DNA of 64,000 nucleotides, from NCBI RefSeq assembly GCF_016820445.1, contig NZ_JADHDT010000001.1, forward strand, positions 248,001-312,000. The letters run 5' to 3'. The position numbers and the translations under genes are program-made. Position 1 is the first letter of the stretch. The number at the start of each line of letters is the position of its first letter. Source of the DNA: Sphingomonas beigongshangi (GTDB taxonomy: Bacteria > Pseudomonadota > Alphaproteobacteria > Sphingomonadales > Sphingomonadaceae). Positions 38,768 through 47,957 of the stretch are shown piece by piece. Below the pieces are notes generated by a model. The model saw only the letters and a program-made list of their open reading frames with translations. It searched no databases and was not told the DNA's origin.

Positions 38768-38859
38768 CATCGGGGCGTGCCGTCGACCCTTCCGCCGACC
38801 GCAGCCGGCGGCTAGGGAAGACGGCAAGCCTTTCGTCTATCCGGGAAAATACATATCCC

Positions 38860-40185
38860 ATGAAGTCGCTCGCCCTCGCCGCACCGCTCCTCCTGCTGGC
38901 CGGATGCGGCCTGCCCGCGACGCCGCCCGCGCTGTCTCCCGTCACGCAGCCCGCACCGCCGGGATCGACGGTCGCGCTGTCCACCGCGACCCCGCCCAGC
39001 GCCGCGCCGATCGCCGCCGATGCGCCGGTGACCATCCTGGTATCGATCGACGGTTTCCGTCCCGATTATCGCATGCGCGGCGTGACGCCGAATCTCGACC
39101 GTCTCGCGGCGAATGGGGTGAGCGCGGTGATGCAGCCGTCCTTTCCCTCGATCACCTTTCCGAACCACTGGACGCTCGTGACGGGCAAGGTGCCCGATCA
39201 CAACGGCATCGTCGGCAACAAGATGGAGGATCCGCGCCGTCCCGGCGAGACCTTCACCATGGCCACCGACGACCCCTTCTGGTGGAGCCAGGCGGAACCG
39301 ATCTGGGTGACCGCCGAAAAGGCCGGCATCCGCACCGCCACGATGTTCTGGCCCGGCGCGAACGTCGGCTGGGGCGGTACGCCGTCGCCGCATGGTCATG
39401 GTCAGGTCGACGGCGCGACGCGGCCAGAGGATTGGCAGCAGTTCAACCAGGCGGTCTCTCCCATGCAGCGGGTGGACGCGGTGATCGACTGGCTACGCCG
39501 CCCGGCCGCGACGCGGCCGCGTTTCGTCACGCTCTATTTCGATACGGTCGACACTGCGGGCCATGGCTATGGTCCCTCTGCTCCGGAGACGACGCAGGCG
39601 GTGGCGACGATCGACGCGCAGATCGGCCGGCTGGTCGACGGGCTGGCGACGCTGCGCCAGCGCGCCAATATCGTCGTCGTCGCCGACCACGGCATGGCCG
39701 CGACCGACACCGCCCGCACGATCGCGATGGATCGCGTGGCGAATCCGGCCGACTATCGCCTGTTCGACACCGGCCCCTTCGCCAGCCTCTATCCCGTGCC
39801 GGGGCACGAGGCCGCGCTGGAGACCGCGCTGCTCAAGTCGCACCCGCACATGCAATGCTGGCGCAAGGGTGCGATCCCGCCGCGCTTCCGTTACGGCACC
39901 AATCCGCGCATCCCGCCCTATTTCTGCCTCGCAGAGACCGGTTGGCTGATCCTCAAGACGGCGCCGACCGATGCGATCCACGGCGGCGCGCATGGCTATG
40001 ACAATCGCGCTCCCGACATGGCGGCCCTGTTCATCGCCAACGGTCCGGCGTTCGTGGGGGGCAAGACCCTCGCCCGCTTCGACAATACCGACGTCGCGCC
40101 GCTGCTGCGCGATCTGATCGGCCTGCCCGCGGGGACGGGGCTCGACGGCGACGACGCACCCTTTCGCGCCGTCCTGCGACGATAG
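38860..40185 (+). CDS. Ectonucleotide pyrophosphatase/phosphodiesterase lipoprotein (alkaline phosphatase superfamily)
   Basis: A 441-residue lipoprotein (lipobox LLAGC, Cys16) with the type I nucleotide pyrophosphatase/phosphodiesterase fold. The metal-binding Asp64 lies in VSIDGFRPDY. The nucleophile Thr99 lies in FPSITFPNH. Further metal ligands are in DTVDTAGHGYGP and VVADHGMA, with a late His in HGGAHGYDN. The set looks complete for a two-zinc enzyme. It would hydrolyse phosphodiester bonds of nucleotides or nucleotide sugars in the periplasm. It is followed after 10 bases by a MaoC gene. Confidence 0.92.
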   Translation: MKSLALAAPLLLLAGCGLPATPPALSPVTQPAPPGSTVALSTATPPSAAPIAADAPVTILVSIDGFRPDYRMRGVTPNLDRLAANGVSAVMQPSFPSITFPNHWTLVTGKVPDHNGIVGNKMEDPRRPGETFTMATDDPFWWSQAEPIWVTAEKAGIRTATMFWPGANVGWGGTPSPHGHGQVDGATRPEDWQQFNQAVSPMQRVDAVIDWLRRPAATRPRFVTLYFDTVDTAGHGYGPSAPETTQAVATIDAQIGRLVDGLATLRQRANIVVVADHGMAATDTARTIAMDRVANPADYRLFDTGPFASLYPVPGHEAALETALLKSHPHMQCWRKGAIPPRFRYGTNPRIPPYFCLAETGWLILKTAPTDAIHGGAHGYDNRAPDMAALFIANGPAFVGGKTLARFDNTDVAPLLRDLIGLPAGTGLDGDDAPFRAVLRR

Positions 40186-40195
40186 GAGGACAAGC

Positions 40196-40648
40196 ATGCG
40201 CTACTTCGAGGATGTCGTCGTCGGCGAGACCGCGCGGTTCGGCGATTATGCGGTGACGCGCGAAGAGGTCATCGGCTTCGCTCGCCAATACGACCCGCAA
40301 CCCTTTCACCTTTCGGACGAAGCCGCGGCAAAGACGCATTTCGGGCGATTGGCGGCGAGCGGCTGGCATACGTGTGCGATGACCATGGCGATGCTGGTCG
40401 CGCACATGGACGCGCATCGTCAGGCCAGCCTGGGATCGCCCGGCATCGACGAGTTGCGATGGCTGAAGCCGGTCTATCCCGGCGATCGCCTGCGCTGCGA
40501 AACCGAAGTGCTCGAGGCCCGGCGCTCGGCCAGCCGTCCGGAAATGGGCATCGTGCGCAGCAAGATGGCGGTATTCAACCAGCACGACGTCGTAGTCATG
40601 ACGTTCGTGTCCAACTATCTGCTCGCGACGCGGCCCGTCGACGGCTGA
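40196..40648 (+). CDS. MaoC-like dehydratase
   Basis: A 150-residue hot-dog fold enzyme of the R-specific enoyl-CoA hydratase (MaoC/PhaJ) group. The hydratase 2 motif is present with Asp33 and His38 in YDPQPFHLS, followed by FGRLAASGWHTCAM. It would hydrate a 2-enoyl-CoA; relatives supply (R)-3-hydroxyacyl-CoA for PHA, but there is no PHA gene nearby. It starts 10 bases after the phosphodiesterase gene and is probably co-transcribed with it. Confidence 0.9.
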   Translation: MRYFEDVVVGETARFGDYAVTREEVIGFARQYDPQPFHLSDEAAAKTHFGRLAASGWHTCAMTMAMLVAHMDAHRQASLGSPGIDELRWLKPVYPGDRLRCETEVLEARRSASRPEMGIVRSKMAVFNQHDVVVMTFVSNYLLATRPVDG

Positions 40649-40657
40649 CCGAATGGC

Positions 40658-41269
40658 TCAGCGGCGGGTATGACCGCCGCCGCGACCGCCACCCCAGCCG
40701 CGGCCGCCGCCCCAGCCGCCACGGCCACCGCCGCCCCAGCCGCGATTGCCGCCCCAATGCTGTCCGCCCGTGGCGCCCGGCGTTCCCTGCGGCGTCACCG
40801 CTGGAGGCGTCTGGCCGGGCGTACCGGAAAAGTTCTGGCGATTGCCGCTCCAGCCACCCGGACGCTGTCCGTTCCATCCTTCCGGCCGGGTGCCGTTCCA
40901 CGTCCCGCCTTGGCCGCGATCGAAACCACCCCAATTGTTCCGGAAGTTGCGGTCGCCCCGCCAGCCGTTGCGACGGTCCTGCCAGTAGCGGCGCTGCGCG
41001 TCGTTCCAGCGATAGGGCCGCCGCCACTGGTCGTAGACGTAGATACCCGTGCCGGGATAATAATAGTCGCCGTACCAGCCGAAGTAGCCGGGATAGCCAT
41101 AGCCGCCGTACCCGCCATAGCCGTACCCATAGGGGTCGCCATATCCGTAGCCATAGCCGGTGCCATAGCCGACGGACACGCCGCTATAGCCGTAGCCGTC
41201 GGTGCAGGCGGCGGTGCCCAGGCCTGCGGCGAGGATGAGGCCGGTGAGGCCAAGGCGCTTGAGGATCAT
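40658..41269 (-). CDS. Gly/Tyr-rich lipoprotein of low complexity
   Basis: A 203-residue lipoprotein (ILAAGLGTAACTD, lipidated Cys at about 22). It has a Tyr/Gly repeat region (about 25-70: GYGYG units), a basic Trp/Arg segment (DQWRRPYRWNDAQRRYWQDRR in parts), and a Gly/Trp/Arg-rich C-terminus with GGGRGGWGGG-type repeats. The chosen ATG has an upstream GGGAG site. No enzymatic domain is present. It may be a surface or cell-envelope structural protein. It is convergent with the MaoC gene, 9 bases apart. Confidence 0.78.
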   Translation of the reverse strand: MILKRLGLTGLILAAGLGTAACTDGYGYSGVSVGYGTGYGYGYGDPYGYGYGGYGGYGYPGYFGWYGDYYYPGTGIYVYDQWRRPYRWNDAQRRYWQDRRNGWRGDRNFRNNWGGFDRGQGGTWNGTRPEGWNGQRPGGWSGNRQNFSGTPGQTPPAVTPQGTPGATGGQHWGGNRGWGGGGRGGWGGGRGWGGGRGGGHTRR

Positions 41270-41399
41270 CACGCTCTCCCAATACTTGCGGGCGCGGGCT
41301 GATGGCTCGGGCGCGCCGATCGTCGTAAAACGAGGGCGGATCATCGCAGGTTCCGGATGAACCCTTACTGACTGGTTACGCGTCGGGATGCGCCGCCTT

Positions 41400-41930
41400 T
41401 CAATGGCCCGGAAAGGCGAACAGCGAATCGACGCGGATGCCGTCCCCCGCCAGCGCGGCCGCGCCGCCGAGATCGGGCAGGTCGATGACGAACTGCGCCT
41501 GCTCCACCTGTGCGCCGGCCTTGCGCAAGAGCCGGATCGCCGCGCGCGCGGTGCCGCCCGTCGCGATCAGATCGTCGACCAGCAGCACGCGCTGACCCGG
41601 CACGAGCGCGTCCTCGTGCATGGCGATCCGGTCCTGGCCATATTCGAGCGCATAATCTTCCGCGATGGTCGCACCCGGCAGCTTGCCGTCCTTGCGGATC
41701 AGCAGCACACCTGCCCCCAGCGGGACGGCTAGCGCGGCCGCGAACAGAAAGCCGCGCGCCTCGATCCCGGCGACGAGGTCGACCGGCCCGACCGTTGCGG
41801 CCGACATGCGCGCCACCGTCTGCGCCAGCCCCCGCGGATCGAGCAGGAGCGTCGTGATGTCGCGGAACTGGATGCCGGGCTTGGGGAAGTCCGGGATCGT
41901 ACGGATCAGCGCCTTGAGATCGTCGTTCAT
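41400..41930 (-). CDS. apt: Adenine phosphoribosyltransferase
   Basis: A 176-residue purine salvage enzyme making AMP from adenine and PRPP. It has the N-terminal IRTIPDFPKPGIQFRDIT, GIEARGFLF, and the PRPP-binding VLLVDDLIATGGTARAA. The length is standard. The ATG of MNDDLKAL was chosen; the open frame upstream is not conserved. It sits between the lipoprotein gene and a palindromic intergenic element. Confidence 0.97.
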   Translation of the reverse strand: MNDDLKALIRTIPDFPKPGIQFRDITTLLLDPRGLAQTVARMSAATVGPVDLVAGIEARGFLFAAALAVPLGAGVLLIRKDGKLPGATIAEDYALEYGQDRIAMHEDALVPGQRVLLVDDLIATGGTARAAIRLLRKAGAQVEQAQFVIDLPDLGGAAALAGDGIRVDSLFAFPGH

Positions 41931-41993
41931 GCGAGCCGCTGTCGCGTGGCTTGGTGGCGGGGTCAATGGGGGGTGGCTGCGCCTGCCCATTCC

Positions 41994-42102
41994 TTCGTCA
42001 TCCCGGCGCACGCCGGGAGCCATGGACACGATTGCGGAGCGATGGCGCGACACCGCCGGCCGCCCGCAACCATGGGTCCCGGCGTTCGCCGGGATGACGA
42101 AA
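41994..42102. repeat. Palindromic intergenic element with inverted termini
   Basis: The left end (from 41994) contains tcatcccggcgcacgccggg and the right end is its near-perfect inverse (42070-42102, cccggcgttcgccgggatga). About 45 unrelated bases lie between. Each end is itself a small palindrome around ccggcg. This looks like the dispersed palindromic repeat common in proteobacterial chromosomes, with MITE-like architecture. It lies between apt and the bc1 operon. Confidence 0.75.
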
Positions 42103-42121
42103 GGGGGCGGCCGGCTACCCA

Positions 42122-42166
42122 AAACAAAAGGGCGGGCGGCGCCGAGTTGCGCCATCCGCCCCTTCG
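42122..42166 (-). terminator. Probable terminator of the petABC operon
   Basis: On the minus strand an imperfect GC-rich stem (GGGGCGG...GGCGC with GGCGCC...CCCGCCC) is followed by CTTTTGTTTT, about 30 bases beyond the cytochrome c1 stop. A smaller perfect stem (caccgcc/ggcggtg, 42172-42190) precedes it. Confidence 0.6.
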
Positions 42167-42194
42167 TCCCGCACCGCCCGCAAGGCGGTGGGGA

Positions 42195-43037
42195 TCAATG
42201 CTTCACGTCGCGCCAGACGTTCTGATAGGCGCCCCAGGCGAGGAAGATGAAGATCGCCAGGAAGATCACCGCGGCAAGCCCTGCGCCATGGCGCGCTTCG
42301 AGGTTCGGCTCCGCGGTCCAGGTCAGGAACGCCGCGACGTCGCGCGCCATCTGGTCGCGGGTCGCCTTGGTGCCGTCCGTGTAGGTGACCTGGCCGTCCT
42401 GCGTCAGCGGCGGCGGCATCGCGATGTTCAGGTTCGCGAAATAGGGGTTGTAGTGCAGCCCCTTGGGCGTCGTGAAGTCGGGGAACTCCCGCTTCATCTC
42501 GGCCGGCGGGTTGCGATAGCCGGTGATCAGCGCGTGGACGTAGTTCGGACCATCCTCGCGCGCCTTGGTCATCAGCGACAGATCGGGCGGCAGCGCGTTG
42601 TTGTTCGCGGCACGTGCGGCGACCTCGTTTGCGAAGGGCGACGGGAAGTGGTCCGACGGCACGTTCTTGCGCGTCGACGCCTCGCCGGTCTCCGGATTCA
42701 CCGTCGGCTGTTCGATCACCCACTGGTTGGCGATCGCCTTCACCTCGGCCTCCGAATAGCCGATCTTGGTGAGGTCGCGGAAGGCGACGTACTTCAGGCT
42801 GTGGCAGGCCGAGCAGACCTCCTTGTAGACCTGAAAGCCGCGCTGGATCTGGCGGTTGTCGAACTTCCCGAACCAGCCGGCGGACGGCAGGTGGATATCC
42901 TCGGGATGGAGGTGGAAGACCTTTTCGGGCCCCTCCTTCGCGGGTTCGGTGATGGCGGTCTTGACCGTGCCGAACAGCGCGATCGCCAGCACGAAGACGA
43001 AGGCAGCGCCGACCAGGGATGAGATGATACGGACCAT
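42195..43037 (-). CDS. petC: Cytochrome c1 of the bc1 complex
   Basis: A 280-residue membrane-anchored c-type cytochrome that passes electrons from the Rieske protein to soluble cytochrome c. It has an N-terminal signal or anchor helix (1-24), the haem motif CSACH (Cys75, Cys78, His79), a Met ligand region near NIAMPPPL, and a C-terminal helix (AAVIFLAIFIFLAWGAY) followed by a short basic tail. It is the third gene of the operon, 24 bases after cytochrome b. It is separate, not fused to cytochrome b as in some rhizobia. Confidence 0.96.
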   Translation of the reverse strand: MVRIISSLVGAAFVFVLAIALFGTVKTAITEPAKEGPEKVFHLHPEDIHLPSAGWFGKFDNRQIQRGFQVYKEVCSACHSLKYVAFRDLTKIGYSEAEVKAIANQWVIEQPTVNPETGEASTRKNVPSDHFPSPFANEVAARAANNNALPPDLSLMTKAREDGPNYVHALITGYRNPPAEMKREFPDFTTPKGLHYNPYFANLNIAMPPPLTQDGQVTYTDGTKATRDQMARDVAAFLTWTAEPNLEARHGAGLAAVIFLAIFIFLAWGAYQNVWRDVKH

Positions 43038-43061
43038 TGTCTTATTTCCCCCTGGGCCGGA

Positions 43062-44348
43062 TCAGGCCTGCGCCGCGCTGTGCGCGAGGCTGGTGCCGCC
43101 GTGCTTCGCCAGCACCGCCTCGGTGATCGAATTGGGCAGCGGGCGCGGACGCTCCGAGCGGGCGACCCACGGCAGGATGATGAGGAAGTGCGCGAAGTAA
43201 TAGGCCGCCGCGATCTGCCCCATGATGACGTTGCGTGGCAGCGGCTCCGCACCGCCGACATAGCCGAGCACCAGCACGTCGGCGAGCAGGATGCCGAGAA
43301 AGATGCGGTACTTCGGCCGGTAGTTGGCCGACCGGACCGGCGACGAGTCGAGCCAGGGCAGGAAGAAGAGCAGCAGGATCGAGCCGAACATCGCCAGCAC
43401 GCCCCACAGCTTCGCCGGCAGGATGAAGTCCGCGGTGAAGCTCTTCAGGATCGCGTAGAAGGGCAGGAAATACCATTCCGGAACGATGTGCGCCGGCGTC
43501 GAGAGCGGGTTCGCCTCGATGTAATTGTCCGGATGGCCGAGCAGGTTGGGCGAGAAGAAGATGAACAGCGCGAAGATCAGCAGGAAGACGCCGAGCCCGA
43601 AGCCGTCCTTCGCGGTGTAATAGGGGTGGAAGGGCACCGTATCCTGCTCATCCTTCACCTCGACGCCGGTCGGGTTGTTCGAGCCGGGGATGTGCAGCGC
43701 CCAGATGTGCAGCATGATCACGCCCGCGATCACGAACGGCAACAGATAGTGAAGCGAAAAGAAGCGGTTGAGCGCGGCGTTGTCCGGCGCGAAACCGCCG
43801 AGCAGCCAGACGCGGATCGTCTCGCCGACCAGCGGAATGGCCGAGAAGAAGCCTGTGATGACCTGCGCGCCCCAGAAGCTCATCTGCCCCCAGGGGAGCA
43901 CATAGCCCATGAACGCGGTCGCCATCATGAGGAGGAAGATGACGACGCCGAGCAGCCACACCATCTCGCGCGGCGCCTTGTACGAGCCGTAATAGAGGCC
44001 GCGGCCGATGTGGATGTAGACGACGGCGAGGAACATCGACGCGCCATTGGCGTGCGCATAGCGCAGGAACCAGCCGGCGTTGACGTCGCGCATGATGCTT
44101 TCGACCGAGCCGAACGCGACGCCGGCATTGGCGGCATAATGCATCGCCAGCACGACGCCGGTGATGATCTGCATCGCCAGCGCGGCCCCGGCGAGCACGC
44201 CGAAGTTCCAGAAATAGTTGAGGTTGCGCGGCACCGGATAACCCGCGCCGACGGCATTGTAGACGAGGCGCGGCAGCGGCAGCTTCTCGTCGAGCCACCG
44301 CATCAGCGGCTGCTTCGGCTCGTAATGCTTCGCCCAGGGAAAGCTCAT
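43062..44348 (-). CDS. petB: Cytochrome b of the bc1 complex
   Basis: A 428-residue quinol-oxidising membrane subunit with eight helices. It has the haem-binding His pairs in [18 protein letters not shown] and in [20 protein letters not shown], and the Qo-site [14 protein letters not shown] with PEWY intact. The length is that of a full-length mitochondrial-type cytochrome b. It lies between the Rieske and cytochrome c1 genes in one operon. Confidence 0.97.
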   Translation of the reverse strand: MSFPWAKHYEPKQPLMRWLDEKLPLPRLVYNAVGAGYPVPRNLNYFWNFGVLAGAALAMQIITGVVLAMHYAANAGVAFGSVESIMRDVNAGWFLRYAHANGASMFLAVVYIHIGRGLYYGSYKAPREMVWLLGVVIFLLMMATAFMGYVLPWGQMSFWGAQVITGFFSAIPLVGETIRVWLLGGFAPDNAALNRFFSLHYLLPFVIAGVIMLHIWALHIPGSNNPTGVEVKDEQDTVPFHPYYTAKDGFGLGVFLLIFALFIFFSPNLLGHPDNYIEANPLSTPAHIVPEWYFLPFYAILKSFTADFILPAKLWGVLAMFGSILLLFFLPWLDSSPVRSANYRPKYRIFLGILLADVLVLGYVGGAEPLPRNVIMGQIAAAYYFAHFLIILPWVARSERPRPLPNSITEAVLAKHGGTSLAHSAAQA

Positions 44349-44362
44349 GTCTCGGGTCTCCC

Positions 44363-44953
44363 TTAGCTGGCCACGCCGACCGTGACGGCCGTGTCGGAAT
44401 CGAATTTGTAATCGGGGACGAGCAGGTTCTTCGGTGCCGGTCCCTGGCGGATGCGCGCCGCGGTGTCATAGGCCGAACCGTGGCACGGGCAGAAATAGCC
44501 GCCGAACGGCCCCCGGTTCTCGCCCTCGCGCGCGCCGAGCGGCACGCAGCCGAGATGGGTGCAGACGCCCAGCGTGATCAGCCAGTTCTTCTTGCCGGGC
44601 TTGGTGCGCTGTTCCAGCGTCTGCGGATCGCGCAGCGTCGACAGCGACACCGCGTCCGCATCCGCGATCTCCTTCGGCGTCAGGTTGCGCACGAACAGCG
44701 GCTGCTTGCGGAACGTGGTGACGATCGCCTGACCGGGCTCGACCTTCGACAGATCGACCTCGGTCGTCGACTGCGCGAGCACGTCGGCGGAAGGGTTCAT
44801 CTGGTTGATCAGCGGCAGCACGATCGCGACCGCGCCGACACCCGCGAAGGATACGGCGGCGATGTTGATGAAGTCGCGGCGACGGGGATCGGGCACCTCC
44901 TCGTGGAACGGCTCCGGCGATTCACCGGGAGGCACCATGCTGTCAGTCGCCAT
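44363..44953 (-). CDS. petA: Rieske iron-sulfur subunit of the bc1 complex
   Basis: A 196-residue protein with a twin-arginine-type N-terminus ([21 protein letters not shown]) serving as signal anchor. The 2Fe-2S ligands are Cys131 and His133 in CTHLGC and Cys155 and His158 in CPCHGS, with the stabilising Cys136-Cys157 disulfide. It starts the petABC operon. The 188 bases upstream hold the operon promoter but no site that I can name. Confidence 0.97.
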   Translation of the reverse strand: MATDSMVPPGESPEPFHEEVPDPRRRDFINIAAVSFAGVGAVAIVLPLINQMNPSADVLAQSTTEVDLSKVEPGQAIVTTFRKQPLFVRNLTPKEIADADAVSLSTLRDPQTLEQRTKPGKKNWLITLGVCTHLGCVPLGAREGENRGPFGGYFCPCHGSAYDTAARIRQGPAPKNLLVPDYKFDSDTAVTVGVAS

Positions 44954-45141
44954 GCGTCTCTCACCCTAACCGTCTTTATTGCGGCGGAGCCATCTCCGTC
45001 GTTCCTGCTGGAACCTTCGAAAGACGCCCCGTCCGAACACCGCCATCCCCTTGGCAGGCTGGTCGCGGTGATAGACGGGCCTCGCGCGCTTTGCCAACAG
45101 GCTTTTTGCGCGGCGCGTCACCGCGCGATAGGACGATCGCG

Positions 45142-45618
45142 ATGCGCCTTGCCCTTTACCAGCCCGATATTGCCGGCAACGTCGGTACGCTGATGCGCCT
45201 CGCCGCCTGTATGGACGTCGGCCTCGACCTGATCGAACCGATGGGCTTTCCCTTCGGCGACAGGGCGATGACGCGCGCCGCGATGGATTACGGCGCGGCC
45301 GCCAGCATCCGCCGCCACCCCGACTTCGACGCGTTCGTCGCATCCGTGCCGGGCAGGATCGTGCTGCTCACGACGCGCGGCGCCACGCCCCTCCCCGACA
45401 TGACGTTCCAGCCCGGCGACGCGCTGCTGCTGGGCAGCGAAGGCGCCGGCGTGCCGGACGAGGTCCACCACCGCGCCGATGCGCGCGTGCGCATACCGAT
45501 GCGCGCGGGCATGCGGTCGCTCAACGTCGCGGTGTCCGGTGCCATCGTCCTGGCCGAAGCGCTTCGCCAGACGAACGGCTGGCCGGCGACGGATTCGCCC
45601 CTCGCGCGACAGGATTAG
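45142..45618 (+). CDS. trmL: tRNA (cytidine(34)-2'-O)-methyltransferase
   Basis: A 158-residue SPOUT methyltransferase that modifies the wobble base of tRNA-Leu. It has LYQPDIAGNVGTLMRLAA, LLGSEGAGVP and the C-terminal IPMRAGMRSLNVAVSGAIVLAEALRQ knot. The ATG at 45142 gives the conserved MRLALYQP start. Longer upstream readings are not conserved. Confidence 0.95.
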   Translation: MRLALYQPDIAGNVGTLMRLAACMDVGLDLIEPMGFPFGDRAMTRAAMDYGAAASIRRHPDFDAFVASVPGRIVLLTTRGATPLPDMTFQPGDALLLGSEGAGVPDEVHHRADARVRIPMRAGMRSLNVAVSGAIVLAEALRQTNGWPATDSPLARQD

Positions 45619-45700
45619 CGAGCGAAGACAGCAACATGCGTCAATTGCGCCTGGCGGGTTTCACGCTAGCAAGGACACTTCTTCTGACCGGAACCGTACC

Positions 45701-46462
45701 TTGCTCGACCCGCAATCTCCCTCTGTTCCCCTGCCGACCCACCGGCTCAAGGAATTCGCAAGCCTGACCACCGGTGAACTTGCGCGTATCCGCGAGCTGA
45801 CCGAGGCGCCCGTTCGCCTTCCGCGCCATGCGATCATCCGGCGGGAGGGCGAACCGGCGCAGGCCGTGTGGCTGCTATCGGACGGCTGGGCGGCCTCGTC
45901 GATGCTGCTGTCCGATGGCGAGAGGCAGATCCTGAAGCTGCATCTGCCCGGCGACATGCTCGGTTCGACGGCCTTGTGCGTCATCGGCGCGCCCGACACG
46001 CTGGCTGCGCTGACGCCCGTCACCGTGCATCGCATTCCGACCCAGGCGTTCGGGGCGCTGTTCATGTCTAATCCCCGCTTTGCCGCCTGCATGTTCCTGA
46101 GCGCGCAGCGCGAAAGGGTTGCGTTGATGGATCGGCTGGCGACCGTGGGACGCATGTCCGCGCTCCAGCGTCTCGGCGCGCTGCTGCTGGACCTCAGCGA
46201 TCGGCTGGCGGCGGTGGCGTGTGCGGCCTCCGACAGCTTCGACCTGCCGGTGACGCAGGAGCAGATCGGCGATTACCTCGGGCTGACGGGCGTCCACGTG
46301 AACCGGATGATCCGCCAGCTCGAAGTCGACGGGATCATCCTGCGCGATCGGCACCGCATCACCATCCCCGACCGGCAGCGCCTGCGCAGCCTCACGGGTG
46401 TGCAGGACCGCAAGCTTGCGCACGATCCTGACTGGCTCAAGGCCGTCGCGCCCGACGTGTGA
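45701..46462 (+). CDS. Crp/Fnr-family transcriptional regulator
   Basis: A regulator of about 253 residues. A cyclic-nucleotide-type beta-barrel sensor (IIRREGEPAQAVWLLSDGWAASSM, LPGDMLGST) is followed by a dimerisation helix and a winged helix-turn-helix with TQEQIGDYLGLTGVHVNRMIRQLEVDGII. The FNR iron-sulfur cysteines are absent. The start is uncertain: no ATG fits, and a TTG at 45701 was chosen by family length. It lies directly upstream of hemF, which related regulators control in other bacteria, but no clear TTGAT-N4-ATCAA box lies between the two genes. Confidence 0.85.
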   Translation: MLDPQSPSVPLPTHRLKEFASLTTGELARIRELTEAPVRLPRHAIIRREGEPAQAVWLLSDGWAASSMLLSDGERQILKLHLPGDMLGSTALCVIGAPDTLAALTPVTVHRIPTQAFGALFMSNPRFAACMFLSAQRERVALMDRLATVGRMSALQRLGALLLDLSDRLAAVACAASDSFDLPVTQEQIGDYLGLTGVHVNRMIRQLEVDGIILRDRHRITIPDRQRLRSLTGVQDRKLAHDPDWLKAVAPDV

Positions 46463-46510
46463 CGGCCGCGGTGCTTCCACGCGCATGGCCGAGCCTGTAA
46501 GGCAGCGGCC

Positions 46511-47353
46511 ATGCTGACGCTTGACGCCGAACAGACCGCCGCCCGGACGTGGTTCGAATCCCTGCGCGACCGTATCTGCGCCGCGTTCGAGAGTATCGAG
46601 CGCGAGGCGGGATCCGAAGCCGCCTTCGCCTATACGCCGTGGGACCGCGCGGACCCGTCGGGCGCCCCCGGCGGCGGCGGCGTGCGCGGCGTGATGAAGG
46701 GGCGGGTGTTCGAGAAGGTAGGGGTCAATGTCTCCACCGTCGGCGGCACGTTCGAGGGCGAATTCGGCAAGACGATTCACGGTGCGGGCAGCGATCCGCG
46801 CTTCTTCGCGACCGGCATCAGCCTCGTCGCGCACATGGCCAATCCGCACGTCCCCGCGGTCCACATGAACACGCGATTCCTGGTGACGACCAAACGCTGG
46901 TTCGGCGGCGGCGCGGACCTGAACCCGCCGCTGCCCTATGCCGAGGACACCGAGGATTTCCACGCCACGCTGAAGGCGGCATGCGACGCGCACGATGCGG
47001 CCTATTATCCGCGGTTCCGGCAATGGGCGGACGAGTATTTCTTCATCCCGCACCGCGGCGTGCATCGCGGCGTGGGCGGCATCTTCTACGATCACCTGGA
47101 GGGCGATTTCGAGGCGAACTTCGCCTTCACCCGCGCGGTGGGCGAGGCGTTCCTCGACGCCTTCCCGCGCATCGTCCGGCGACGGATGGCCACCCCGTTC
47201 ACCGACGCCGACGTCGCGGCGATGCGCGCCTGGCGCGGCCGCTATGCCGAATTCAACCTCGTCTACGATCGCGGCACGCTGTTCGGCCTGAAAACGGGCG
47301 GCAACATCGACGCGATCCTGATGAGCCTGCCGCCGCTCGCGACCTGGGAATGA
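46511..47353 (+). CDS. hemF: Oxygen-dependent coproporphyrinogen III oxidase
   Basis: A 280-residue haem-biosynthesis enzyme converting coproporphyrinogen III to protoporphyrinogen IX with O2. It has VFEKVGVNVSTVGG, the HMNTRF motif, WFGGGADLNPPLPY, and YYPRFRQWADEYFFIPHRG in parts. It ends ILMSLPPLATWE, with the expected ILMSLPP signature. It begins 48 bases after the regulator gene and is followed by a GNAT gene only 4 bases after its stop. Confidence 0.97.
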   Translation: MLTLDAEQTAARTWFESLRDRICAAFESIEREAGSEAAFAYTPWDRADPSGAPGGGGVRGVMKGRVFEKVGVNVSTVGGTFEGEFGKTIHGAGSDPRFFATGISLVAHMANPHVPAVHMNTRFLVTTKRWFGGGADLNPPLPYAEDTEDFHATLKAACDAHDAAYYPRFRQWADEYFFIPHRGVHRGVGGIFYDHLEGDFEANFAFTRAVGEAFLDAFPRIVRRRMATPFTDADVAAMRAWRGRYAEFNLVYDRGTLFGLKTGGNIDAILMSLPPLATWE

Positions 47354-47357
47354 GCGG

Positions 47358-47957
47358 GTGGCGCTGATCGACGTGCCGCCCGACCAGCTGGCGACGGTCG
47401 TCACGACGCTGGAAATGCGCGACCGGCCGCCGCTGCGGCCGCTGCCCGCATCCCCGCTACGGCTGGTGGCGTGGCGGACGCCGGAGCCGGCGCGCTATCG
47501 CCTGCTGTTCGAGCGGATCGGCGGTCCCTGGCTCTGGTATTCGCGCCTGGCGATGGACGACTCCGCGCTGACACGGATCATCCACGATCCCGCCGTCGTC
47601 ATCCACGCGGCGGTCGACCGCGCGGGGATCGAGGTCGGCATGGTCGAACTGGACTTCCGCGCGGCGGGCGTATGCGAACTTTCCTACTTCGGCCTCGTCC
47701 CCGAGCTCGCGGGCCAGGGTCATGGCCGCTGGATGATGGCGGAGGCGCTGGCCCGCGCGTGGCGGCCCGGCATCGCGAAGCTGTGGGTGCACACCTGTAC
47801 GCTCGACCACCCGTCCGCGCTCAATTTCTATCGGGCGCAGGGGTTCGTCGCGGTCAAGCGGACGCTCGAAACCTTTCCCGATCCCCGCGCGCTCGGCCTG
47901 TTGCCGGAAAGCGCGGGCGCGCATGTCCCCTATCTGGCCGGGCCCAGCCGACGATAG
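47358..47957 (+). CDS. GNAT family N-acetyltransferase
   Basis: A 199-residue acetyltransferase with a GNAT core: GMVELDFRAAGVCELSYFGLVPELAGQGHGRWMM in parts, then KLWVHTCTLDHPSALNFYRAQGF. The acetyl-CoA loop GQGHGR is intact. It starts at GTG 4 bases after hemF and probably shares its transcript. The substrate is unknown. Its end overlaps the convergent membrane-protein gene by 28 bases. Confidence 0.88.
   Translation: MALIDVPPDQLATVVTTLEMRDRPPLRPLPASPLRLVAWRTPEPARYRLLFERIGGPWLWYSRLAMDDSALTRIIHDPAVVIHAAVDRAGIEVGMVELDFRAAGVCELSYFGLVPELAGQGHGRWMMAEALARAWRPGIAKLWVHTCTLDHPSALNFYRAQGFVAVKRTLETFPDPRALGLLPESAGAHVPYLAGPSRR

Noticed and set aside
46463..46510. An FNR/CRP box between the regulator gene and hemF
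   Set aside because: No TTGAT-N4-ATCAA or TGTGA-N6-TCACA palindrome can be read in the 48 bases.
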